Shown: positions 21,701 through 34,300 of the stretch, piece by piece | How the letters are laid out: each line of letters starts with the position of its first letter | Position numbering within the stretch: the first letter of the stretch is position 1 | NCBI GenBank assembly: GCA_015501595.1 | Contig: JADNRX010000112.1 | Span: 1-64,000, forward strand | DNA: 64,000 nucleotides | Origin: Hymenopellis radicata | Lineage: Eukaryota; Basidiomycota; Agaricomycetes; Agaricales; Physalacriaceae | Direction: 5' to 3' | Translations under genes and position numbers: made by a program | The notes under the pieces: generated by a model | Told to the model about the DNA's origin: nothing | The model's database searches: none | Seen by the model: only the letters and a program-made list of their open reading frames with translations

Positions 21701-24700
21701 CTATCAAAGGCTCCGAACAAGGTCAGCCTTTCGCCGGCGGACTTTTTGATGGGCTCAATGAGCGATCTGAGATCCCATTTTGGGTAGGTTCAGATCTTTT
21801 TTTCATACGATATACTGATAACGGCTGTAGCGCTTCAACCAAACCGGACAATTCTCCGAAATCACGGAAGTTCTAGAGGGTGTCAAGACGCGGTACGAGA
21901 AACTCAACATTGAGCCTCCAGGAGAGTTCGTCGTTGACAATTGCTGTCAAATGGCGAGTTCGGTGACGCCTGTCTTTCCGGACATTCATGCAGCACTTGA
22001 TGTCTGGCATATGGGCCGCCGGTACGTAGTTCCTGAGCTGTTTCGAGCGATGATTGGACTCAATCACTCAAACAGATATGCGGACGTTATTGTTAATAAG
22101 TCAAGAATCCCTCGCACTCTCAGATCCGAGCTGAAATCACAGCATCGATTTTGGAGAAGACCGCCCATGAATCACCAACCGGACGCGCTATATACTGGCC
22201 TCAAGAAAAGCAAACAGAGCGCCTCGAGTCAACGTTCCAGAAATGGGCACGCTTAGGCTGTTGGGCCTCCGGCGCACAGACGGTACAGTATTTCTCCGTT
22301 ACCATAGGTACCTCTCACTAACAAGATATTACAGGTCCATAAGGAACAGATGAAACATGTTCGCAAAGGGTGCTTGACCCGAAAGTTTCTCAATCAGTTG
22401 AAGGCGGACGGTAGCCGAATCGAGAACCTCCATCGGCATCTCAACGCGCTTCAGCGCGCTGCTGCTAGCGGCATCGAAATTATCTTCGCACTTGTTAGTG
22501 ACTTTGTTCTTCGCTGGAACATCCGTGTTGGAACCGATAATACGCCGGAGACCACTGATATCTGTTACCATCTTCTCCGCCACGCTTTCGGCTCACATCA
22601 TGTCCGTCTTGTTTCGCAGATTGCTCGAGAGATGAACACTGCATCTGGAAAAGCACAGTTCAATCTCGGAGTGATGCCGTATGTTGATAGTGGCGAGTCG
22701 TTCGGATTCACCAAGTCGGAGACTACATTGACCTTTGGAGGGCTTTTGGCAATCAAAGAGGAGGAGTGGGATGACTATATGGATGACCAGCAGTTCAATG
22801 AGCGTGCTGGTGTCGAAATGACATATGCGAACTCGCAACCCCAGGTTCAGGAAGTATGCAGATCTCATTTCTGCTTCATCTTGTTTCTGAATGATATCTC
22901 TAGGATGTTGACATGATTGATGTCACAACTGAGTCTCCTGGCGACGGTGGAGAGCAGGTTCAAGCCTCAAGTGTTACACAGACCCTTACAGTTATTTCTT
23001 CATCTTCCGCTGTTCCTGATAGTTCGACTGCTGAACCGGTCACACCAGCGACAAAGCGCGCTCATCTTGATGCGCCAATATCAAGTGGCAAGGCTCGCAC
23101 ACCTGAACCGGCAGCGAAGCGCGCACGCCTTGATGTTGATGCATCAAAGATGTCAAGTAGCAAGGTTCGCATTATAAACATACCATTCGACCTCTACTTA
23201 TTCATGGCCCTATAGCGACTGGCTCCAATATTCACACAGATGATGACAAAGTCATCTCAGTCATCCAGCACGAACATCGGTACAGCCGCATCACTCCCAA
23301 CATTATCTACAACTACAACACCTTCACCTTCGAGCGTGACTTCCACCATTGATATTCTGATAACGCCACTACCTCGACCATCACCGGTACATGACCGTCC
23401 AATGACTACATCAGAAAGACTTTTATTCACGACTACCGGAGTTCACGCGTCTTCTCTTACTATCGAGACAGGTTCAGAGGACTGGTTCCTCTTTCTGAAG
23501 ATGCGCGCTGAGCTGAAATGGGTTGCCGCGGACATGACACCAGCAAAATGGGCTAAGGCGACAGTAGCGTTCAACCGGCGTCTCGACATAAAGATTCAAC
23601 CTAAAATGCCTCGTGCATTATCACAGTTACTCTCAAAGCTTGAGACTGATATTCGTCGGCGTCTCACTACCAAGGATTTCAAGTGTGAGTGTATTCCTTT
23701 CCTGGCATCAGCATGTTTCTGATAGATTTACAGCACAGTCCGGAAAAGAGCATTTTTGGAAGGAACACTGTTATGCTGTTGATGCGCTTGTGCAAGCATC
23801 AGCTACTGTCGCGGAGAAGCAGGTAGGGGATCATTTTTATATTGGTAATCAGAATTCAACGTCCTTACTCCACTGTTTAGCGTGCAGACCAAATCTGCAA
23901 GCGATGTCGCCACTTCAAGTACCCACGATCAGAGCATCACGTCCAGTACGGCAATCATCCTCGAAGTCAATGTGACGACGGCGTCTTTTCTACCGCTACC
24001 AAAATTCTGTATCCACAGCCACATGGCGTGTTCGTTTTTCACTCAGGAGGCAAGGTCAATGGTGTCAGTCTTCCACCGCGTATGGAGTTTCGAGCGCTTG
24101 AGTTTCTCAAGGCGCTTCGAGAGGTGGCAGTCAATCTCGCAGCAGAATCATCTGCGGAGACGAATTCACTGCTAGATCTTCTAGCGGAGAACCGGGTCGA
24201 GATTGATAACGTAACTTATCTTAAGCTTTCATTCCTGTCGGAGAATTGTTTCGTCACTCACAATCTCCCTGATATGCTTTTCAGAACTATTCCGGGTTCC
24301 CAGAGTCCGACATACCTTCGTTTACACTGCTTAGGTACACCTGCCTCAGAGTAATTCTATTCTATCTTGCTACTTTGTTCCATGACCAACTTAAGAGTTC
24401 ATCATTCATTATGACAGTACAGTAGCCCTTAGGAATTTTAAGATGTTCTAGGATTGTGCCCCCACTGTCAGAGAGGGTAGCCGAGGTTCATGTAAGTCTC
24501 CCAGTACTGTTTTGGTGACAGGAATTAATGTCTGGAGTGACGTGTGGTCCAATCTTACAGGCCGACAGCGGCCGTCGGGATTTTGAGATGTTCTAGGATT
24601 GTGCCCCCACTATCAGAGAGGGTAGCCGAGGTTCATATGAGTCTCCCAGTACTGTTTTGGTGACAGGAATTAATGTCTGGAGTGACGTGTGGTCCAATCT

Positions 24701-25523
24701 TACAGGCCGACAGCGGCCGTCGGGATTTTGAGATGTTCTAGGATTGTGCCCCCACTATCAGAGAGGGTAGCCGAGGTTCATATGAGTCTCCCAGTACTGT
24801 TTTTGGTGACAGGAATTAATGTCTGGAGTGACGTGTGGTCCAATCTTACAGGCCAACAGCGGCCATCGGGATTTTGAGATGTTCTAGGATTGTGCCCCCA
24901 CTTTCAGAGAGGGTAGCTGAGGTCCATATGAGTCTCCCTATACCATTTTGGTAGCAGGAATTAATGTCTGAAGTGACGTGTGGTCCGATCTTATCAACCC
25001 GGTACTGTATACTTTCGACCGGATGTTCGAATAACGCGTCACGCGGGCCTTCGAACCGAACTTATCCCCTTCCATAATGCATCACGGACCTCGATTTCAG
25101 GGGCAGATGGCCCAAAACAGCAAAAATTTCGCTCCCGCCTACGGCGGGACGTCCAAATGCGGTAAGTCGGGGCTCCGTGCCTGAAAACGAACTTAGTTCA
25201 TATAAGTTCGTCGCATAACGCATCACGACCGGCGAACATCCGGTCGAAAGTATACAGTAGTAGCTGTCGGATAAGATACTATTATATTTCGTGTCATCTC
25301 ATCTTGTCTCTCTTCGTCTCAGACTTATCTCATAATACATAGACCTGACTCACTACAAAAATACCATCTCAGTATTTAAGTCTTGTTCTTAGTCTACAAA
25401 CCTCGTTCAATCAACGTAACCCTCAGAACACTTTGTTTAACTTCCTTTTCTCTTATCTCAAGTTGGAACGTCTACCTTGACCTTCACATTTGAGAGCGCC
25501 GCGCAAGCTTGCCCCTATTTGGA

Positions 25524-25565
<42 letters not shown>

Positions 25566-28500
25566 AATAGTCATAGGGGTGATTCGAACTCTCGCTCTCA
25601 AAACGGTCAGGCCTTCGGCTTCTCGGCACAAACGGTCAAACGGTTGACCGTTGGTGGTGGCTGTGCACCCTCAGAATGGCGGGGTTCCTCGGATAGGTAA
25701 TACGGTCATTCCGAGGGTCTTGGGTGCCGTAGGCACCCAAGACTCACCGCCGAGGGCAAATTGAAGATCGACCCGAGGGCCGAAGGCCCGCGACCGTCTG
25801 TTTGCCAGCTGGACACGGTCTGAGTGCAAGGTCGACTTAAAAATTATTACCGGCGACTTAGTTAGTGATGTGTGCGGGCATCAGAAGAATTAATTGATGA
25901 ACCCTTGACCCGGGTTTCTCTAGATTTCTTCCCTGACGTTGATGTCGAATGTCACGGCGAACCAGCTCGTCTTCCTCTTTCATAGCCAGCTTCGCGCTTA
26001 TTCAGGGTAAACTACGCCAATCCTCGCAGCACGCGTCTGACTTATCTATATCGTCTGTTTGCTTATTTATTGTCAATTCAACGTGTCCTCTCTCTCTCTC
26101 CAATGTTATCGCGCCTAATGGTTACCTAATTTCACCCCAACTGATCGGACGCCCTCAACACAATTTTCGCTGTGCAACCACGATGTCTCAGTCAACGTAC
26201 GAACCGGCCGCTGTCCTTGAGCACCTTACCGCTCTTCTGCCTCTCAAGGAGCGACGCGACTTCAAGGAGAAATGGGTGACACGAGTACGTGTCTCATTCT
26301 CATTCTTGAATGCTACCAAACATCTAAATTACTCTGACTTTCGAAGGTTAAAGCTCGCGTCACCTCGTGGACTGATGCACGCTCCAAATCTGGCCAGTCT
26401 GCTCAAAAGGAGCAGCTTATGTGGATCTCTGAAATTGTCGAGTATGTGAGCCATGTCTGGGATGTGACGAAACCCTCTGGTGGAAGGAATGGACGCAAAA
26501 TTTCGCCTGCCTTACCCTCTACCATTCTCCTTCTGGGGCCCAAGTTCATCCCTCCGAATTATCACGACCATTACCGCCGTCGTTCCGCCGTGAACATCGC
26601 TCCTCGTACAGCAAATCTCAAGGCTGTCACTATTGTTCATCCTGTCTTCTTTCCTGAACTCTTCAACAACTGTCCACGGTGTAATGCCGGTGTTGAAGAC
26701 TTGAGGTCTAATGGTTGGACGGGACAGGGCCCACGTGAGGTTCATGGTCTATTCCGAGAAGAGATGGCTCTGGGGTGGCAGATCAAGTGCATGAAATGTA
26801 AGGATCAGCCGGAGAAGGGACATTGCTTTGCATCAACAAGCGCCGAATTCTGGGAGCATAAAGAGCACTGGGAGGTTCCTCGTACGTATTTTCTACGTTG
26901 CTACTTGTGATTCTAGAATACTGATCATCGGAGCAGGAGGAGTTCCATACTTTGTGCAACGTTGCGCTGTCACGCGTGTTCTCCAGGATTTCATCATCGA
27001 AACGCGACCGTCAGGAACGAATGGAAGGCTTGCGGAACATGTCAAGCGTGAGTTGTCCATCGGTACTTATTGACAAGCCTGACACCCGCCATTAGAACTA
27101 CATCTTTTAGAATTTCATCGTTGCCGACTCGAATATGCCCGGTTCTATTCAGATGCTAAGAACTGAAGGAGTATTAGGACTACCTCCACTCTGTGAATTT
27201 TCGGGTACCAGGTGATCCCACGGGTTACGCAGATGAGTCTATTACGGACGACTTGATTGGCGATATCTATAAGGACTTCCATCAGCGGACGCGACGCGAC
27301 GAATCTGATGAGTACACTCGAACACGAACAGGTATGAAATCTTAGTGACTGAAGTCCTTCATCCATGTTAACTTTGATATAGGCAAAATCCTCAACTTTG
27401 ATACCACGTACCGCATTGCGAAGAAGGCCAGTATCACTATCAAAAGGCTCCGAACAAGGTCAGCCTTTCGCCGGCGGACTTTTTGATGGGCTCAATGAGC
27501 GATCTGAGATCCCATTTTGGGTAGGTTCAGATCTTTTTTTCATACGATATACTGATAACGGCTGTAGCGCTTCAACCAAAACCAGACAATTCTCCGAAAT
27601 CACGGAAGTTCTAGAGGGTGTCAAGACGCGGTACGAGAAACTCAACATTGAGCCTCCAGGAGAGTTCGTCGTTGACAATTGCTGTCAAATGGCGAGTTCG
27701 GTGACGCCTGTCTTTCCGGACATTCATGCAGCACTTGATGTCTGGCATATGGGCCGCCGGTACGTAGTTCCTGAGCTGTTCGAGCGATGATTGGACTCAA
27801 TCACTCAAACAGATATGCGGACGTTATTGTTAATAAGTCCAAGAATCCCTCGCACTCTCAGATCCGAGCTGAAATCACAGCATCGATTTTGGAGAAGACC
27901 GCCCATGAATCACCAACCGGACGCGCTATATACTGGCCTCAAGAAAAAGCAAAACAGAGCGCCTCGAGTCAACGTTCCAGAAATGGGCACGCTTAGGCTG
28001 TTGGGCCTCCGGCGCACAGACGGTACAGTATTTCTCCGTTACCATAGGTACCTCACTAACAAGATATTACAGGTCCATAAGGAACAGATGAAACATGTTC
28101 GCAAAGGGTGCTTGACCCGAAAGTTTCTCAATCAGTTGAAGGCGGACGGTAGCCGAATCGAGAACCTCCATCGGCATCTCAACGCGCTTCAGCGCGCTGC
28201 TGCTAGCGGCATCGAAATTATCTTCGCACTTGTTAGTGACTTTGTTCTTCGCTGGAACATCCGTGTTGGAACCGATAATACGCCGGAGACCACTGATATC
28301 TGTTACCATCTTCTCCGCCACGCTTTCGGCTCACATCATGTCCGTCTTGTTTCGCAGATTGCTCGAGAGATGAACACTGCATCTGGAAAAGCACAGTTCA
28401 ATCTCGGAGTGATGCCGTATGTTGATAGTGGCGAGTCGTTCGGATTCACCAAGTCGGAGACTACATTGACCTTTGGAGGGCTTTTGGCAATCAAAGAGGA

Positions 28501-31264
28501 GGAGTGGGATGACTATATGGATGACCAGCAGTTCAATGAGCGTGCTGGTGTCGAAATGACATATGCGAACTCGCAACCCCAGGTTCAGGAAGTATGCAGA
28601 TCTCATTTCTGCTTCATCTTGTTTCTGAATGATATCTCTAGGATGTTGACATGATTGATGTCACAACTGAGTCTCCTGGCGACGGTGGAGAGCAGGTTCA
28701 AGCCTCAAGTGTTACACAGACCCTTACAGTTATTTCTTCATCTTCCGCTGTTCCTGATAGTTCGACTGCTGAACCGGTCACACCAGCGACAAAGCGCGCT
28801 CATCTTGATGCGCCAATATCAAGTGGCAAGGCTCGCACACCTGAACCGGCAGCGAAGCGCGCACGCCTTGATGTTGATGCATCAAAGATGTCAAGTAGCA
28901 AGGTTCGCATTATAAACATACCATTCGACCTCTACTTATTCATGGCCCTATAGCGACTGGCTCCAATATTCACACAGATGATGACAAAGTCATCTCAGTC
29001 ATCCAGCACGAACATCGGTACAGCCGCATCACTCCCAACATTATCTACAACTACAACACCTTCACCTTCGAGCGTGACTTCCACCATTGATATTCTGATA
29101 ACGCCACTACCTCGACCATCACCGGTACATGACCGTCCAATGACTACATCAGAAAGACTTTTATTCACGACTACCGGAGTTCACGCGTCTTCTCTTACTA
29201 TCGAGACAGGTTCAGAGGACTGGTTCCTCTTTCTGAAGATGCGCGCTGAGCTGAAATGGGTTGCCGCGGACATGACACCAGCAAAATGGGCTAAGGCGAC
29301 AGTAGCGTTCAACCGGCGTCTCGACATAAAGATTCAACCTAAAATGCCTCGTGCATTATCACAGTTACTCTCAAAGCTTGAGACTGATATTCGTCGGCGT
29401 CTCACTACCAAGGATTTCAAGTGTGAGTGTATTCCTTTCCTGGCATCAGCATGTTTCTGATAGATTTACAGCACAGTCCGGAAAAGAGCATTTTTGGAAG
29501 GAACACTGTTATGCTGTTGATGCGCTTGTGCAAGCATCAGCTACTGTCGCGGAGAAGCAGGTAGGGGATCATTTTTATATTGGTAATCAGAATTCAACGT
29601 CCTTACTCCACTGTTTAGCGTGCAGACCAAATCTGCAAGCGATGTCGCCACTTCAAGTACCCACGATCAGAGCATCACGTCCAGTACGGCAATCATCCTC
29701 GAAGTCAATGTGACGACGGCGTCTTTTCTACCGCTACCAAAATTCTGTATCCACAGCCACATGGCGTGTTCGTTTTTCACTCAGGAGGCAAGGTCAATGG
29801 TGTCAGTCTTCCACCGCGTATGGAGTTTCGAGCGCTTGAGTTTCTCAAGGCGCTTCGAGAGGTGGCAGTCAATCTCGCAGCAGAATCATCTGCGGAGACG
29901 AATTCACTGCTAGATCTTCTAGCGGAGAACCGGGTCGAGATTGATAACGTAACTTATCTTAAGCTTTCATTCCTGTCGGAGAATTGTTTCGTCACTCACA
30001 ATCTCCCTGATATGCTTTTCAGAACTATTCCGGGTTCCCAGAGTCCGACATACCTTCGTTTACACTGCTTAGGTACACCTGCCTCAGAGTAATTCTATTC
30101 TATCTTGCTACTTTGTTCCATGACCAACTTAAGAGTTCATCATTCATTATGACAGTACAGTAGCCCTTAGGAATTTTAAGATGTTCTAGGATTGTGCCCC
30201 CACTGTCAGAGAGGGTAGCCGAGGTTCATGTAAGTCTCCCAGTACTGTTTTGGTGACAGGAATTAATGTCTGGAGTGACGTGTGGTCCAATCTTACAGGC
30301 CGACAGCGGCCGTCGGGATTTTGAGATGTTCTAGGATTGTTGCCCCCACTATCAGAGAGGGTAGCCGAGGTTCATATGAGTCTCCCAGTACTGTTTTGGT
30401 GACAGGAATTAATGTCTGGAGTGACGTGTGGTCCAATCTTACAGGCCGACAGCGGCCGTCGGGATTTTGAGATGTTCTAAGGATTGTGCCCCACTATCAG
30501 AGAGGGTAGCCGAGGTTTCATATGAGTCTCCCAGTACTGTTTTGGTGACAGGAATTAATGTCTGGAGTGACGTTGTGGTCCAATCTTACAGGCCAACAGC
30601 GGCCATCGGGATTTTGAGATGTTCTAGGATTGTGCCCCCACTTTCAGAGAGGGTAGCTGAGGTCCATATGAGTCTCCCTATACCATTTTGGTAGCAGGAA
30701 TTAATGTCTGAAGTGACGTGTGGTCCGATCTTATCACCCGGTACTGTATACTTTCGACCGGATGTTCGAATAACGCGTCACGCGGGCCTTCGAACCGAAC
30801 TTATCCCCTTCCATAATGCATCACGGACCTCGATTTCAGGGGCAGATGGCCCAAAACAGCAAAAATTTCGCTCCCGCCTACGGCGGGACGTCCAAATGCG
30901 GTAAGTCGGGGCTCCGTGCCTGAAAACGAACTTAGTTCATATAAGTTCGTCGCATAACGCATCACGACCGGCGAACAATCCGGTCGAAAGTATACAGTAG
31001 TAGCTGTCGGATAAGATACTATTATATTTCGTGTCATCTCATCTTGTCTCTCTTCGTCTCAGACTTATCTCATAATACATAGACCTGACTCACTACAAAA
31101 ATACCATCTCAGTATTTAAGTCTTGTTCTTAGTCTACAAACCTCGTTCAATCAACGTAACCCTCAGAACACTTTGTTTAACTTCCTTTTTCTCTTATCTC
31201 AAGTTGGAACGTCTACCTTGACCTTCACATTTGAGAGCGCCGCGCAAGCTTGCCCCTATTTGGA

Positions 31265-31305
<41 letters not shown>

Positions 31306-34300
31306 AATAGTCATAGGGGTGATTCGAACTCTCGCTCTCAAACGGTCAGGCCTTCGGCTTCTCGGCACAAACGGTCAAACGGTTGACCGTTGGTGGTGGC
31401 TGTGCACCCTCAGAATGGCGGGGTTCCTCGGATAGGTAATACGGTCATTCCGAGGGTCTTGGGTGCCGTAGGCACCCAAGACTCACCGCGAGGGCAAATT
31501 GAAGATCGACCCGAGGGCCGAAGGCCCGCGACCGTCTGTTTGCCAGCTGGACACGGTCTGAGTGCAAGGTCGACTTAAAAATTATTACCGGCGACTTAGT
31601 TAGTGATGTGTGCGGGCATCAGAAGAATTAATTGATGAACCCTTGACCCGGGTTTCTCTAGATTTCTTCCCTGACGTTGATGTCGAATGTCACGGCGAAC
31701 CAGCTCGTCTTCCTCTTTCATAGCCAGCTTCGCGCTTATTCAGGGTAAACTACGCCAATCCTCGCAGCACGCGTCTGACTTATCTATATCGTCTGTTTGC
31801 TTATTTATTGTCAATTCAACGTGTCCTCTCTCTCTCTCCAATGTTATCGCGCCTAATGGTTACCTAATTTCACCCCAACTGATCGGACGCCCTCAACACA
31901 ATTTTCGCTGTGCAACCACGATGTCTCAGTCAACGTACGAACCGGCCGCTGTCCTTGAGCACCTTACCGCTCTTCTGCCTCTCAAGGAGCGACGCGACTT
32001 CAAGGAGAAATGGGTGACACGAGTACGTGTCTCATTCTCATTCTTGAATGCTACCAAACATCTAAATTACTCTGACTTTCGAAGGTTAAAGCTCGCGTCA
32101 CCTCGTGGACTGATGCACGCTCCAAATCTGGCCAGTCTGCTCAAAAGGAGCAGCTTATGTGGATCTCTGAAATTGTCGAGTATGTGAGCCATGTCTGGGA
32201 TGTGACGAAACCCTCTGGTGGAAGGAATGGACGCAAAATTTCGCCTGCCTTACCCTCTACCATTCTCCTTCTGGGGCCCAAGTTCATCCCTCCGAATTAT
32301 CACGACCATTACCGCCGTCGTTCCGCCGTGAACATCGCTCCTCGTACAGCAAATCTCAAGGCTGTCACTATTGTTCATCCTGTCTTCTTTCCTGAACTCT
32401 TCACAACTGTCCACGGTGTAATGCCGGTGTTGAAGACTTGAGGTCTAATGGTTGGACGGGACAGGGCCCACGTGAGGTTCATGGTCTATTCCGAGAAGAG
32501 ATGGCTCTGGGGTGGCAGATCAAGTTGCATGAAATGTAAGGATCAGCCGGAGAAGGGACATTGCTTTGCATCAACAAGCGCCGAATTCTGGGAGCATAAA
32601 GAGCACTGGGAGGTTCCTCGTACGTATTTTCTACGTTGCTACTTGTGATTCTAGAATACTGATCATCGGAGCAGGAGGAGTTCCATACTTTGTGCAAACG
32701 TTGCGCTGTCACGCGTGTTCTCCAGGATTTCATCATCGAAACGCGACCGTCAGGAACGAATGGAAGGCTTGCGGAACATGTCAAGCGTGAGTTGTCCATC
32801 GGTACTTATTGACAAGCCTGACACCCGCCATTAGAACTACATCTTTTAGAATTTCATCGTTGCCGACTCGAATATGCCCGGTTCTATCAGATGCTAAGAA
32901 CTGAAGGAGTATTAGGACTACCTCCACTCTGTGAATTTTCGGTACCAGGTGATCCCACGGGTTACGCAGATGAGTCTATTACGGACGACTTGATTGGCGA
33001 TATCTATAAGGACTTCCATCAGCGGACGCGACGCGACGAATCTGATGAGTACACTCGAACACGAACAGGTATGAAATCTTAGTGACTGAAGTCCTTCATC
33101 CATGTTAACTTTGATATAGGCAAAATCCTCAACTTTGATACCACGTACCGCATTGCGAAGAAGGCCAGTATCACTATCAAAGGCTCCGAACAAGGTCAGC
33201 CTTTCGCCGGCGGACTTTTTGATGGGCTCAATGAGCGATCTGAGATCCCATTTTGGGTAGGTTCAGATCTTTTTTTCATACGATATACTGATAACGGCTG
33301 TAGCGCTTCAACCAAACCAGGACAATTCTCCGAAATCACGGAAGTTCTAGAGGGTGTCAAGACGCGGTACGAGAAACTCAACATTGAGCCTCCAGGAGAG
33401 TTCGTCGTTGACAATTGCTGTCAAATGGCGAGTTCGGTGACGCCTGTCTTTCCGGACATTCATGCAGCACTTGATGTCTGGCATATGGGCCGCCGGTACG
33501 TAGTTCCTGAGCTGTTCGAGCGATGATTGGACTCAATCACTCAAACAGATATGCGGACGTTATTGTTAATAAGTCCAAGAATCCCTCGCACTCTCAGATC
33601 CGAGCTGAAATCACAGCATCGATTTTGGAGAAGACCGCCCATGAATCACCAACCGGACGCGCTATATTACTGGCCTCAAGAAAAGCAAACAGAGCGCCTC
33701 GAGTCAACGTTCCAGAAATGGGCACGCTTAGGCTGTTGGGCCTCCGGCGCACAGACGGTACAGTATTTCTCCGTTACCATAGGTACCTCACTAACAAGAT
33801 ATTACAGGTCCATAAGGAACAGATGAAACATGTTTCGCAAAGGGTGCTTGACCCGAAAGTTTCTCAATCAGTTGAAGGCGGACGGTAGCCGAATCGAGAA
33901 CCTCCATCGGCATCTCAACGCGCTTCAGCGCGCTGCTGCTAGCGGCATCGAAATTATCTTCGCACTTGTTAGTGACTTTGTTCTTCGCTGGAACATCCGT
34001 GTTGGAACCGATAATACGCCGGAGACCACTGATATCTGTTACCATCTTCTCCGCCACGCTTTCGGCTCACATCATGTCCGTCTTGTTTCGCAGATTGCTC
34101 GAGAGATGAACACTGCATCTGGAAAAGCACAGTTCAATCTCGGAGTGATGCCGTATGTTGATAGTGGCGAGTCGTTCGGATTCACCAAGTCGGAGACTAC
34201 ATTGACCTTTGGAGGGCTTTTGGCAATCAAAGAGGAGGAGTGGGATGACTATATGGATGACCAGCAGTTCAATGAGCGTGCTGGTGTCGAAATGACATAT

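Larger units (their letters stand above)
19972..25689 (+). mobile_element. DNA transposon of unassigned family, copy 1 of 3
   Basis: The element is 5718 bp, starting GGTAATACGGTCATTCCGAG and ending GCGGGGTTCCT. The ends form imperfect inverted repeats: CGGTCATTCCGAGGGT on the left and CGCCATTCTGAGGGT read inward from the right. A perfect 12-bp stem hairpin sits at 19993-20019. Inside are a transposase-like gene, four ~146-bp tandem repeats, a nested TA-flanked MITE, and a poly(A) tract near 25530-25562. The 8-10-bp target duplication fits hAT or Kyakuja/Dileera/Zisupton-type elements rather than Tc1/mariner, but neither assignment is proven. This copy differs from copies 2 and 3 by a 9-nt in-frame deletion near 20742 and scattered single-base indels. 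Confidence 0.85.
25696..31428 (+). mobile_element. DNA transposon of unassigned family, copy 2 of 3
   Basis: This 5733-bp copy is joined head to tail to copy 1 by CGGATA only (25690-25695), two bases short of the outer target duplication. It has the same internal organisation as copy 1. It contains its own single-base indels, for example an extra T near 27149 and extra A bases near 27947-27955. Its 30-repeat unit 3 carries several one-base changes absent from copies 1 and 3. Confidence 0.85.

Noticed and set aside
22329..22868. Open frames on the minus strand of the transposon gene (84 and 91 codons, repeated in copies 2 and 3)
   Set aside because: They are antisense shadows of the conserved plus-strand exon.
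24435..24994. Regular tandem repeats that might be mistaken for a CRISPR-like array
   Set aside because: Units are contiguous 146-bp repeats without unique spacers, and the genome is fungal.
25530..25562. Long poly(A) tract suggesting a retroposed sequence
   Set aside because: It lies inside the DNA transposon at the same place in all three copies, with no reverse transcriptase or target duplication of its own. A slippage-prone homopolymer is enough.
25560..25620. tRNA-like box: GATTCGAAC on the plus strand gives GTTCGAATC (a pol III B-box) on the minus strand, next to a T run
   Set aside because: No matching T-stem, anticodon arm or acceptor stem can be folded around it. It is a repeated part of the transposon's right end, perhaps a fossil SINE piece, not a tRNA gene.
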